In this document: piece after piece, positions 32,344 through 40,961 of the stretch
Position numbering within the stretch: the stretch's first letter is position 1
Layout: each line of letters begins with the position of its first letter
DNA from: Bacteroidales bacterium
GTDB taxonomy: Bacteria > Bacteroidota > Bacteroidia > Bacteroidales > UBA932
Assembly (NCBI GenBank): GCA_024693285.1
Contig: JAILLE010000022.1
Span: 1 to 64,000 of the forward strand
Direction of reading: 5' to 3'
Length of the DNA: 64,000 nt
Notes under the pieces: model-generated
The model's database searches: none
The model's input: the letters and a program-made list of their open reading frames with translations, nothing else
What the model was told of the DNA's origin: nothing
Position numbers and translations under genes: made by a program

Positions 32344-33336
32344 TCAATTCCAGATTCTTAAATGTGGATCAGGGGAATCGGCTGAGTCCGGCTGACTGTC
32401 ACCGATGTAGGAATCAGGGTCGGTTCGCCTTTCCACCGTTGTCTCAAGTAGTACAGTTCCTTCCCTCGCCGGAAGGAGCAGAATGTCATTGACCTCAGAG
32501 GGCACGAGTACGGTTTGGCCGGCCTTGAAGTTGACTTGAGTGAAACTTTCAGCACCGGGACCAGGCTGGACAATGGCTTCTCCGCTAATGCAGGAATATG
32601 TCGAGAATGGTCCGGGCTGGTCACTGAATATATGAAGCGGGTCCTTCAGGTTCATCCTAGTCACCTTGAATTCCTCCCTCTCCGCCGAGGGGGAGTACTT
32701 GAGGAATGTGATAAGGTCAAAGGCTTCTTCCAGAAGGATGGGATCATCCTCAGTAAGATTGGAGCCGAGGTCATGGATATTGAAAGTCAGCTCGGAACTC
32801 TCTGATATTTCAAGAATTGTCAGTCCTGGCCCAGCGGCGAAGACAATACCGGGCTCAATTATGAAAGAGTCTCCTTTTACGGGATGGAACTCATTGAGAA
32901 TCTCCTCGATACGGCCCTCCAAACACCTGCGGTAAAAGTCCTCAGGCTCGACATCCCGCTTGAGACCGAGATAAAGTTTGGCTTCCGGCTCTGCCTCAAG
33001 CACATGCCACATGGCTGCTTTGCCGAGTGAATCGTATCTCTGCTCGGCCTCACCATCAGGGACATTCACCTGAAGAGGCTGCCATCCGGAAGTCTGAATC
33101 TCCTTGATAAGTATCGGAAACTGGAGGCCGTAGTATTCAAAAGCGTTGTCTCCGACAACCCTTTCCATATATGTGCCCATAAGATCCTCCAGAGTGTTAC
33201 CTCCGAACCACCCCTCGGCGACCATGGAGTTGACGAACCCGAGGTCGGCGATTTTGTAGCTGACATGCCCCCAGGGGGTCTGGGAGCTATTGTCAAGGAA
33301 TTTCATGGGGTATAATCTTCTCTCTTTCTCTTCCAT
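32344..33336 (-). CDS. Phosphomannose isomerase-like protein lacking metal ligands (probable pseudoenzyme)
   Basis: 330 residues, cupin fold of the class I ManA family: LYPMKFLDNSSQTPWG at the start, FPILIKEIQTSGWQPLQVNV, LGKAAMWHVLEA, FHPVKGDSFIIEPGIVFAAG, LTILEISESSELTFNIHD. Compared with the usual motifs, QVH reads QVN, KTECW reads KAAMW, and GTIHA reads GIVFA. Three of four zinc ligands (two His, one Glu) are therefore gone; only the Gln remains. Isomerase activity by the usual mechanism is unlikely. It may bind a sugar phosphate or regulate. The first ATG (33336) is used because LYPMKF belongs to the family N-terminus. Coupled with the S4 protein gene. Confidence 0.75.
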   Translation of the reverse strand: MEEKERRLYPMKFLDNSSQTPWGHVSYKIADLGFVNSMVAEGWFGGNTLEDLMGTYMERVVGDNAFEYYGLQFPILIKEIQTSGWQPLQVNVPDGEAEQRYDSLGKAAMWHVLEAEPEAKLYLGLKRDVEPEDFYRRCLEGRIEEILNEFHPVKGDSFIIEPGIVFAAGPGLTILEISESSELTFNIHDLGSNLTEDDPILLEEAFDLITFLKYSPSAEREEFKVTRMNLKDPLHIFSDQPGPFSTYSCISGEAIVQPGPGAESFTQVNFKAGQTVLVPSEVNDILLLPAREGTVLLETTVERRTDPDSYIGDSQPDSADSPDPHLRIWN

Positions 33337-33371
33337 GTAAAGTTGTCGTTTTCACCAAATATACAAAAAAG

Positions 33372-36300
33372 TCAATCAATCTCATCGGAATTGACATACC
33401 ATATCGCGGTGGACACATTCTCATATCCAAGGCGACGGTAAATCCTGGCATATCTTCCAACTTGGGCCCTATAGCGATGATCTTTCTCACCGAACTTGTA
33501 ATCTATGATCGTGACAGCCCCATCCTTTATCACGACCCTGTCCGGCCTCCATTCCCGTCCGTCGGAATCGATCAGTGACATTTCGTTGAAAACCTCCGCC
33601 CCTTCCATGGGGAACCATTCCGGGTGCGCCGCGATCCTTTTTGACAGAAGGTCGGCTACTTCCTTCCCTCTGTCACGCTCAAGATCCCCTTGTCTGACAG
33701 CCAGATTGATGGAGCTCTCCAGGTCGGACGGGATCTTGACTCGTGAGAGAATGTCGTGCAGAACCGTGCCGTTTTGCCTGGCCTTCGCTATGGCCGCTCC
33801 TTCTTCCGTGAAGAAATCAGTCGCTTCAGAGGAGAGCCGAAGCCTTCCCCGATCCCCGGAACCGTCCCCGTCATCTCCTTGATTCAAGGGGAAAGAAGGA
33901 TACCCGGGCTCCAGCTTTGTCAGGCATGAGTCTTTTCTCTCCATTTTGTTGAAGTCGTACATCTGTCCGAGACTGAAAACGCTTGTCAAATCATCGCCGC
34001 CTTCCTCTTGGACGAAGCCGGTGAGAAGATTTCCGTCTCCAAGATATTCCCTCAAAATGCCCGCAAGGCTCGATGAGGGAGAGCATCCGCTGTCAGCGAT
34101 GATGGTCATTCCCTTCCCGGCTCTCGTCAGAGCGACATAGAATACGTTTATATTGTCGATATATTGGAGGAAGAGCTCATTCCGATAGTCCTTTTCGAAA
34201 AGGGTGTCAGCACTTTTCCCTGATAAATTGATGTCGAATGCCGTTCTCTCGATTCCGTCCAGAGGGGTTCCCTCCACATTGGGGACGGACCAAGACTTGC
34301 CGTCACGGAACAACTTGACTTTCTCCGCGTAAGGGAGGATAACATACGGGAATTCAAGACCCTTGGACTTATGGATAGTCATAACTCGGATGGCCTGTAC
34401 ATCTGAAGGGGAACTGACCATTGGGTTCGCGTTGTCCCATGCCTTCAAGAATGTGTCAAGAGAATTCCCATTGACCGCGACATGGTCCATCACATAATCC
34501 ATAAATGACTGGATATAAAGAGTTTCGCTTTTGAATATCTCTTTGTCGGGGCCATCGGCGAGTAGCCTGGCCAGGCTCTCGCACAAGTCGACAAGGGAGT
34601 GGAAAGAAAGACCGCTCACATCGAGTCCGGCTTCTTTGGCAAGGAAAGAACCGATAGTGTCTTCCGGGTTCTTGACCGAGGAAATCAGCGAGACAAGTTT
34701 CCTGACGATAAATGAAGACTTCAGGCATAAAGAGTCGTCCGAGATCACATCCAATCCGTTATCCATAAGAAATGCGGCCACATTAGACCCTTCGGTGTTG
34801 TTCCTGACAAGGACTGTGATGTCGCCTGGAAGCGCACCAGCATCCAATACTTTCCGGATGGTCTTGAGAATATGGTCATTCTCTTCCTCAGAAGGGCAGA
34901 ACACAACTTCCACCAATCCATTTTCCGTATCCTTGGACATAACGAGCTGTTCCTCAAACTCACCTTCGTCCTTTTTGCCGTAGATTTTGGATACGGATAT
35001 TCCTTCAGCGTCATCGCCATAAGCCTTGTCCAACTTTTCGGCGGCATAAGCGAAAAACTTATTGTTGAATTCCACCAGGTTGCGGAGACTTCTCCAGTTG
35101 CCTTTGAGATTGTCTTCGACGGCGGTAGGGAACTGTGTCCCCACATTGGCCGCCATCAGCTTCCAGTCGGACCCCCTGAATCGATAGATACTTTGCTTGA
35201 TATCTCCAACCAAAAGATTCTCAAATCCTTCCGAGTCGCTGTTCGCGATCAGGGGCTTGAAATTCTCCCATTGCACCCTGGAAGTGTCTTGGAACTCGTC
35301 CAACAGGAAGTGCTCGAACCTGACCCCCAACTTCTCGTAAATGAAAGGAGCGTCTGACCCGTCGATTATATCCTTGAGAAGGACGTTGGAGTCGTCTAGA
35401 CTCAACACATTCTTTTCCTTCAAGAGGGTCTGGAACTCTCTTCGTACTTCTGAAGCGATTCCGAGGGAGCCGATCTGGCCGAGAAGAAGACGAGCGGTCT
35501 CATAGGACTTGATCCCATGGTCGTATAACGCCACGAACTTGGCGAACGGAGGCAGGAGATCACCCTCAAGGCTATTGTGTATATTCTGGTCTTTCCGGGT
35601 GAACCATTCCGAGTAGTCAGACGCTTTCCTACGAACTGAATCCGAGATCTTGGGAATAGATGATTTAGGCTCGATGGCATTAATCTTATCCAAATACTTC
35701 CCAAGCCATCCACGGCTAGTGTCGAAAGTGGATAACCCATGGTCTGAGAAAGCCTTATTGACTTCCTCGGCAGACTTTTTAAGACTCTCGGTAAAGTCAG
35801 TCAGGAACTGTCTGAGGCGGTTTCTCAATGCTGTGAGGCTCTCTTTTGAATAAGCCTTCTCCTCATCTATCCCATATTCTTCGACCACGGTACGGTGCTG
35901 CTCGGACTTCAGGCGGTTGGCCATGTCCGTCAGGTCGTTCTCAAGGTTGAGCTTCTTGCCCTGCTCGATTTGTTCCATCAAATTGTCGCTGAGCCATCCC
36001 AGCAAGGCCTTGTCGTCCTCGGTCAGGGAGTCCAGTATCCTATCTACAGTCTCGGCCACGAGGGAGCCCTTGTCGAGCTCAACCTGATAGGACGCGAATT
36101 GGCCGATTTCCCTGGAGAAGGCCTTTAGAGTCTGTTGGAAGAAACGGTCAATGGTGCTGACAGCGAACGCGCCATAGTCATGGAGAATACGTATGAGGAT
36201 ATCTCCCGCCTTTTTTTTCAGGGCTTCAGCCGATGTGAAGAGCGACGGAATGAAATCATCTTTGTAAGGAGACTTTGAAGGGTCGATGGAAAGGGTGTGG

Positions 36301-36473
36301 AGTTCCTTCAGAATCCTCCTTTTCATCTCGTCGGTGGCCTTGTTGGTGAAGGTCACCGCGAGAATGTGCCGATATGCGGAAGGATCACTCTCCGAAAGAA
36401 GTATCCTGATATATGTCTCGGCCAGATTGTGTGTCTTCCCGGAGCCGGCTGATGCTCGTAATATCTTGATCAT
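33372..36473 (-). CDS. addA: AddA/RecB-like helicase-nuclease
   Basis: 1033 residues from the ATG at 36473. Superfamily 1 helicase (Walker A RASAGSGKT at about 6-14, VTFTNKATDEMKRRI, LLDEFQDTSRVQWENF, GDIKQSIYRFRG, TIHKSKGLEFPYVILP, VFYVALTRAGKGM) with a C-terminal PD-(D/E)XK nuclease domain (RPDRVVIKDGAVTIIDYKFG, then QVGRYARIY). This is the architecture of AddA/RecB, which processes double-strand DNA ends for recombination. Starts 2 bases after the AddB-like gene. A TTG-initiated longer form overlapping that gene is less likely. Confidence 0.9.
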   Translation of the reverse strand: MIKILRASAGSGKTHNLAETYIRILLSESDPSAYRHILAVTFTNKATDEMKRRILKELHTLSIDPSKSPYKDDFIPSLFTSAEALKKKAGDILIRILHDYGAFAVSTIDRFFQQTLKAFSREIGQFASYQVELDKGSLVAETVDRILDSLTEDDKALLGWLSDNLMEQIEQGKKLNLENDLTDMANRLKSEQHRTVVEEYGIDEEKAYSKESLTALRNRLRQFLTDFTESLKKSAEEVNKAFSDHGLSTFDTSRGWLGKYLDKINAIEPKSSIPKISDSVRRKASDYSEWFTRKDQNIHNSLEGDLLPPFAKFVALYDHGIKSYETARLLLGQIGSLGIASEVRREFQTLLKEKNVLSLDDSNVLLKDIIDGSDAPFIYEKLGVRFEHFLLDEFQDTSRVQWENFKPLIANSDSEGFENLLVGDIKQSIYRFRGSDWKLMAANVGTQFPTAVEDNLKGNWRSLRNLVEFNNKFFAYAAEKLDKAYGDDAEGISVSKIYGKKDEGEFEEQLVMSKDTENGLVEVVFCPSEEENDHILKTIRKVLDAGALPGDITVLVRNNTEGSNVAAFLMDNGLDVISDDSLCLKSSFIVRKLVSLISSVKNPEDTIGSFLAKEAGLDVSGLSFHSLVDLCESLARLLADGPDKEIFKSETLYIQSFMDYVMDHVAVNGNSLDTFLKAWDNANPMVSSPSDVQAIRVMTIHKSKGLEFPYVILPYAEKVKLFRDGKSWSVPNVEGTPLDGIERTAFDINLSGKSADTLFEKDYRNELFLQYIDNINVFYVALTRAGKGMTIIADSGCSPSSSLAGILREYLGDGNLLTGFVQEEGGDDLTSVFSLGQMYDFNKMERKDSCLTKLEPGYPSFPLNQGDDGDGSGDRGRLRLSSEATDFFTEEGAAIAKARQNGTVLHDILSRVKIPSDLESSINLAVRQGDLERDRGKEVADLLSKRIAAHPEWFPMEGAEVFNEMSLIDSDGREWRPDRVVIKDGAVTIIDYKFGEKDHRYRAQVGRYARIYRRLGYENVSTAIWYVNSDEID

Positions 36474-36475
36474 GA

Positions 36476-39361
36476 CTATCTTCCGCAAATCATTTTGAAA
36501 TCACAATAAGAACATGTCGTCTCGTCGGAGGTCCGGCTCCATGGTAGGGATATATCCTTCATCTCAGCCAGTAAGCCGTGTAACCTGTCCATCATGTCGT
36601 TCTTGAACTCCACGCACATAGGAACATTCTTGACATCCTCTCTGAATAGCAGAGCCGGCTGGTAGACAGAGTTGATGATCACCTTGTCTTTCAGTTCCGG
36701 ATCCTCAAGAACCATGATGTCATAAATGAACATCTGGAGGGCGATTTTAGGGCGGCCCTTGTTCTCTTCCCCAAAAATGGCGGCCGCTACTCCAGGGGCG
36801 GTGGAAGGGTTAATGTCCACATCGTTATCACTCACTTTCCCGGTCTTGTAGTCGATGATCCTCACCTCGCCGGGCAGGAAGCTGTCAAGCCTGTCGATAT
36901 AGCCCTCGAACTTGAATCCGTCTATCTTCGTGGAGACCTTCTTCTCAAGACCTAAGACCTGGAACGAGCCGACTCCCAGTTTCTCCATCAATTCCTTATC
37001 CCTGCGCAGGGTTTTCATGACATATTGGACGATTACACTCTCGAACACAAGGTTTCTCCCTGAAACCTCAAGGGTGTGGAGCTGGGACATTATAAGACTT
37101 CTGACCCTCCGTTTGATGTCGGCATTGCGGCTGAGCCATGAGGAGATATATTCCTTCGAGACCTCTTTAAGGGCTCCCGGGAAAGTGCCGTTCATCCTTT
37201 TGTCACTAATGTCATAGGTTGGATCCATTGCTCCCTCGCCCATGAATAGGGCTTGCATCGTGGCGTGGTAGACCTCGCCGATTGTTCCGGCGTCCAAGTC
37301 TTCGGCGACCTCACTCTCCTCTTTGAGCCTTTCCACCTTCGAGAAATAGAACTTTGCCGGGCAATCGAGATAACTCTTTAGGGAAGATGCCGAGAGGGAA
37401 ACGTCTTGCAATTTCTGTATATGTTCCTCAGTCTTAGGTATTTCCTCGGAAAATGTCTCGATCTTCGCCTCCGCTTTGACGAAGCTTCTTTTAATAGGAA
37501 GGTTGTAGTGGTACTCGATCTGTTTGATGAACCGGCTCTCTTCTCCGCTCTTAAGGCCTTCCGTACGGGAGTCGTACACGAGCGTGACCGTCTCGGCCCT
37601 TTGGATCATCCTGTAGAAATAGTATGCCCAGATGGCGTCCTGGTACTCGTAGGTCGGAAGCCCGAATCCTTTCCTCAGCTCGGGAGGGATAAAGGACGAG
37701 CTGACGCTGCGTCGAGGGAAGACCCCCTCGTTGCAAGACAGTATCACCAGATGCTTGAAGTCCAAAGCCCTGGTCTCCAGAGGCCCCATAATCTGGAGCC
37801 CTTTGAGAGGTTCCCCGTTGAAGGGCACTGCCATAGGGCCGACTAGCTGGTCCAACAACCTGAAGTAAGTGGATGGAAGTACCTCAAGATCATTCTCTTC
37901 CAATTGGTTGATCGCGGAATATGCCCTCTTGGAGAACTCCAGCTCGATGGCCATGTCGGGGGCTTTAGCCATGGCCGCGGCCAAACCAAGTATTAAAGAT
38001 TTCTGGTATTCCACGATGGCTTTGATCTGATCTTTGTCCGGAGATATTAAATTCTTTACGACCGGGCGGAAAACCAAGTCGAGCAGGGGAGTGCCTCTAA
38101 GCTCAGACTCGGGAATATAGTATTTCGCCTGTTTTTTCACCTCGGCGACCTTCTTGAGTGTCTCATCGTCGCCACAAGTTATCTCTTTGAACAGGCCGGA
38201 CGCGAATACTGACCAGACTTGGTTATGATAGAAGTACCACTGGCCATCTTTCATCCTGAGGTGCGTCTGCATGGCAGCGATAAGCCCCAGAAAGTCGTAC
38301 AGTGAGCTACCTTTCATGGGATAGCCCATCGTCACGTTTATGTCCTTGATGTGGGGCGGGATAGAGTTCAGCACGGGAAGCAACAGGCTCTCATCCGGCA
38401 GGATCACCGCATGATCCTCATCTTTCAATAACGACGTGAGCAATTTGGCCTGTCCCACGGCAGAGGGAACACTTATAACTTCAATGTCAGGGACTTGCAA
38501 GTCATCATCGTCCAGGGGGAAAGCCTGTCCGAACTCTTCCAGATTCCGGCTCATGAACAAGGACGCGTTGTTGCGGGGGTCCCTGAGCATATCTGATGAA
38601 AAGTCCCAGCAGAAGGAGGCCAGACCTGCGGAACGCATTTTCCTCATGACAGTCCTCTCGCACTCGTTGAGGGCGTTCAGCCCCACGAAAACATATTCCC
38701 TGCCTTCTCCTTCAACCGCAGCCAGCACATCGGCTACCGACTCTGTTCCGAGTCTCTCCGCCAGATTCCTGTAAGCCATGCCCTCATAGGCCATCCCTTT
38801 AGATGAAAGGCGCTCCCTGAAACTCTTGTAGAGTGGAAGAAGAATATTCCATATTTGAAGGAACCTGTCTTTTACGGAACCGGAGTCTTTCCGGCCCGGC
38901 TCCTTGAAGTGCCTTGTGAAACTCTCTAGGGCTTTGCGCTGATTCTCAGTGAGATAGGAGAAGGTATCCTGGATCTCCTTGAACTCTTTGACATTGGTGA
39001 AAAGCCTGTCGGGACTGACAAGGTACTTGTCCACATCGTCAAAGTCCCCGAGGATCACATCTCCCCAAAAGATGAACTCATCCAAAGGCTCGGCCGCATT
39101 GTATACCGCCTTGTAGCACTCATATAACTCGAGTAGGAGAGTTACCCTGTCGCTGGACAGAGTGCCCGAGACTTTGTAGAAGAAATCGTTGATAGTCAAA
39201 ATCTCCGGGGCGACAATCGGCCTCCCGGTGGAAGCCACGGCCTCGCTTAGGTACTTTTTGAAAAAGACCTGGCTTCGGCGGTTAGGGAACACGAATACCT
39301 TGGAGGAGATGTTCTCTCCGGCCAGATATCGCCGAGCTATTTGTTTGAGGAATGGGGTCAT
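36476..39361 (-). CDS. addB: AddB-like nuclease/inactive helicase with Fe-S cluster
   Basis: 961 residues. The N-terminus (SSKVFVFPNRRSQVFFKKYL) is an AddB-like helicase fold without an intact Walker A. The C-terminal nuclease domain shows FEGYIDRLDSFLPGEVRIIDYKTGKVSDND (D...DYK motif). Four cysteines for a 4Fe-4S staple are in the AddB order: one in SYLDCPAKFYF before the nuclease, and C-x2-C-x5-C at the extreme C-terminus (CSYCDFKMIC). Partner of the AddA-like protein directly downstream. Chi recognition by this subunit cannot be judged. Confidence 0.88.
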   Translation of the reverse strand: MTPFLKQIARRYLAGENISSKVFVFPNRRSQVFFKKYLSEAVASTGRPIVAPEILTINDFFYKVSGTLSSDRVTLLLELYECYKAVYNAAEPLDEFIFWGDVILGDFDDVDKYLVSPDRLFTNVKEFKEIQDTFSYLTENQRKALESFTRHFKEPGRKDSGSVKDRFLQIWNILLPLYKSFRERLSSKGMAYEGMAYRNLAERLGTESVADVLAAVEGEGREYVFVGLNALNECERTVMRKMRSAGLASFCWDFSSDMLRDPRNNASLFMSRNLEEFGQAFPLDDDDLQVPDIEVISVPSAVGQAKLLTSLLKDEDHAVILPDESLLLPVLNSIPPHIKDINVTMGYPMKGSSLYDFLGLIAAMQTHLRMKDGQWYFYHNQVWSVFASGLFKEITCGDDETLKKVAEVKKQAKYYIPESELRGTPLLDLVFRPVVKNLISPDKDQIKAIVEYQKSLILGLAAAMAKAPDMAIELEFSKRAYSAINQLEENDLEVLPSTYFRLLDQLVGPMAVPFNGEPLKGLQIMGPLETRALDFKHLVILSCNEGVFPRRSVSSSFIPPELRKGFGLPTYEYQDAIWAYYFYRMIQRAETVTLVYDSRTEGLKSGEESRFIKQIEYHYNLPIKRSFVKAEAKIETFSEEIPKTEEHIQKLQDVSLSASSLKSYLDCPAKFYFSKVERLKEESEVAEDLDAGTIGEVYHATMQALFMGEGAMDPTYDISDKRMNGTFPGALKEVSKEYISSWLSRNADIKRRVRSLIMSQLHTLEVSGRNLVFESVIVQYVMKTLRRDKELMEKLGVGSFQVLGLEKKVSTKIDGFKFEGYIDRLDSFLPGEVRIIDYKTGKVSDNDVDINPSTAPGVAAAIFGEENKGRPKIALQMFIYDIMVLEDPELKDKVIINSVYQPALLFREDVKNVPMCVEFKNDMMDRLHGLLAEMKDISLPWSRTSDETTCSYCDFKMICGR

Positions 39362-39461
39362 ATATATTATTCTCCTACTAATATACGCGATTTTAACCTA
39401 TCGGCAAAGATAATTTCAAGATGTGCCATATCAGGGTACAATGAAAACCGGAAATGTTTTT

Positions 39462-39469
39462 TATATTTG
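39462..39469 (+). promoter_or_regulatory. -7 element before rubrerythrin
   Basis: TATATTTG, an exact -7 match, 19 bases before the ATG at 39489. No TTG at the expected distance upstream. It would serve the rubrerythrin-nanA-symporter unit. Confidence 0.45.
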
Positions 39470-39488
39470 TAAAAACACTTTTATCATT

Positions 39489-40043
39489 ATGAAAAAGAAA
39501 TTCAGATGTTTAGTTTGCGGGTACGTCTATGAGGGCGAGAACCCGCCGGAGCGTTGCCCTCAGTGTAAGGCTCCCGCTAGCAAATTTGTCGAGATAAAGG
39601 ACGAGTCCGGCAAGCCCCAGTGGGCTTGCGAGCACCACATTGGAGACGGTAAAGTCGAAGACGAGGAGGTCCTCCAGGGGCTCAGGGATCATTTCAACGG
39701 TGAATGCACAGAGGTGGGAATGTACCTCGCCATGAGCCGTCAGGCAGAGAGGGAAGGATTCCCTGAGATCGCTGACGCTTTCAAGCGCTATGCTTTTGAG
39801 GAGGCCGAGCATGCCTCGAAGTTCGCCGAGCTTCTCGGTGAGGTCGTTTGGGACACCAAGACCAATCTTGAAAAGCGTTATCAAGCTGAGGCCGGCGCAT
39901 GCGAAGGCAAGCTCGCTATCGCCACAAGGGCAAAGCAACTCGGCTATGACGCCATCCATGACACAGTCCATGAGATGGCCAAGGATGAGGCCCGCCACGG
40001 AGCCGGTTTTTATGGTCTTCTTCAACGCTATTTCGGGAAGTAG
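39489..40043 (+). CDS. rbr: Rubrerythrin with N-terminal rubredoxin domain
   Basis: 184 residues from the ATG at 39489. The FeS rubredoxin-type knuckles come first ([20 protein letters not shown], about 6-25), followed by a ferritin-like diiron four-helix bundle ([39 protein letters not shown] supply the Glu/His ligands). Classical rubrerythrin has the opposite order, so this is the reverse type. It reduces hydrogen peroxide in anaerobes. nanA begins 6 bases downstream, an unexpected companion, so co-transcription with sialic acid genes is possible. Confidence 0.92.
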   Translation: MKKKFRCLVCGYVYEGENPPERCPQCKAPASKFVEIKDESGKPQWACEHHIGDGKVEDEEVLQGLRDHFNGECTEVGMYLAMSRQAEREGFPEIADAFKRYAFEEAEHASKFAELLGEVVWDTKTNLEKRYQAEAGACEGKLAIATRAKQLGYDAIHDTVHEMAKDEARHGAGFYGLLQRYFGK

Positions 40044-40049
40044 CTGGGC

Positions 40050-40961
40050 ATGAATAAGATACAAGGTCTTGTCTGCGCACCGTTCACAGCGTTCGATGCG
40101 CAGGGTAGTGTAGATTTGGCCAGAGTTTCCCTCCAGGCGAAGTTCTATAAAGACAACGGGGTGTCAGGCGTGTTCGCCTGCGGCACCACGGGTGAAGGGT
40201 CATCCCTCACCATGACTGAGAAGAAAGCTCTGTTTAAAGAGTGGGCAGGCCAAAGGAGTGAAGGGTTCGCCGTGATTGGTTTTCTTGGCGGGACAAGTCT
40301 TGAGGATTGCAAGGATCTAGCTAGATACGCCAGGGAAGTCGGTCTGGACGCCGTAGCTATGACTGCTCCTTATTACCAGAGGCCAGCCTCTGTCAAGGAT
40401 TTGGCGCTGTCTGTGGCTGAGGTGGCTTCAGCGGTTCCTGACATGCCTTTCTATTTTTACCATATTCCGGTCATAACAAAGGTCGCTTTCCCTATGATCC
40501 GGTTCCTGGAGATAGTGGATGGGTTGATTCCCAATTTCGCCGGTATCAAGTACACGGACGAGAACATGATGGACTACCAACTGTGCCTGGAGTTCGGTAA
40601 CCGCAAGTACAACATCATGTGGGGTAGGGATGAGATGCTGCTAGAGGCTCTATCCATTGGTGCCAGGACCTTTGTCGGAAGCACTTATGGCTATATGGCT
40701 CCCATATATCACGCTATCACTGAGGCGTTTGACTCTGGGAATATAGTCAAGGCCGCGTCACTCCAGTTCGAGGCGGTCAAGCTGATAACCCTGCTGGACA
40801 AGTATGGCAGTGGGTGTGGCAAAGCGTACATGAAGGCTGCGGGAATGGATCTCGGCCCTTGCCGCAGGCCTCTCAACACAATGGATGATAATAATTATAA
40901 GGCATTCCTTGAAGAATTGTCTGGAACAGCGTTCGGCGAATTCAAGAATATCTTAAAATAA
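40050..40961 (+). CDS. nanA: N-acetylneuraminate lyase
   Basis: 303 residues, a DHDPS-family barrel. Signatures: ACGTTGEGSSLT for carboxylate binding, YFYHIPVITKV with the catalytic tyrosine in the form typical of sialic acid lyases rather than DapA, and the Schiff-base lysine in AGIKYTDENM (about residue 171). Splits sialic acid into ManNAc and pyruvate. Followed immediately (stop and ATG adjacent) by a Kelch-symporter fusion that could supply sialic acid. Confidence 0.9.
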   Translation: MNKIQGLVCAPFTAFDAQGSVDLARVSLQAKFYKDNGVSGVFACGTTGEGSSLTMTEKKALFKEWAGQRSEGFAVIGFLGGTSLEDCKDLARYAREVGLDAVAMTAPYYQRPASVKDLALSVAEVASAVPDMPFYFYHIPVITKVAFPMIRFLEIVDGLIPNFAGIKYTDENMMDYQLCLEFGNRKYNIMWGRDEMLLEALSIGARTFVGSTYGYMAPIYHAITEAFDSGNIVKAASLQFEAVKLITLLDKYGSGCGKAYMKAAGMDLGPCRRPLNTMDDNNYKAFLEELSGTAFGEFKNILK

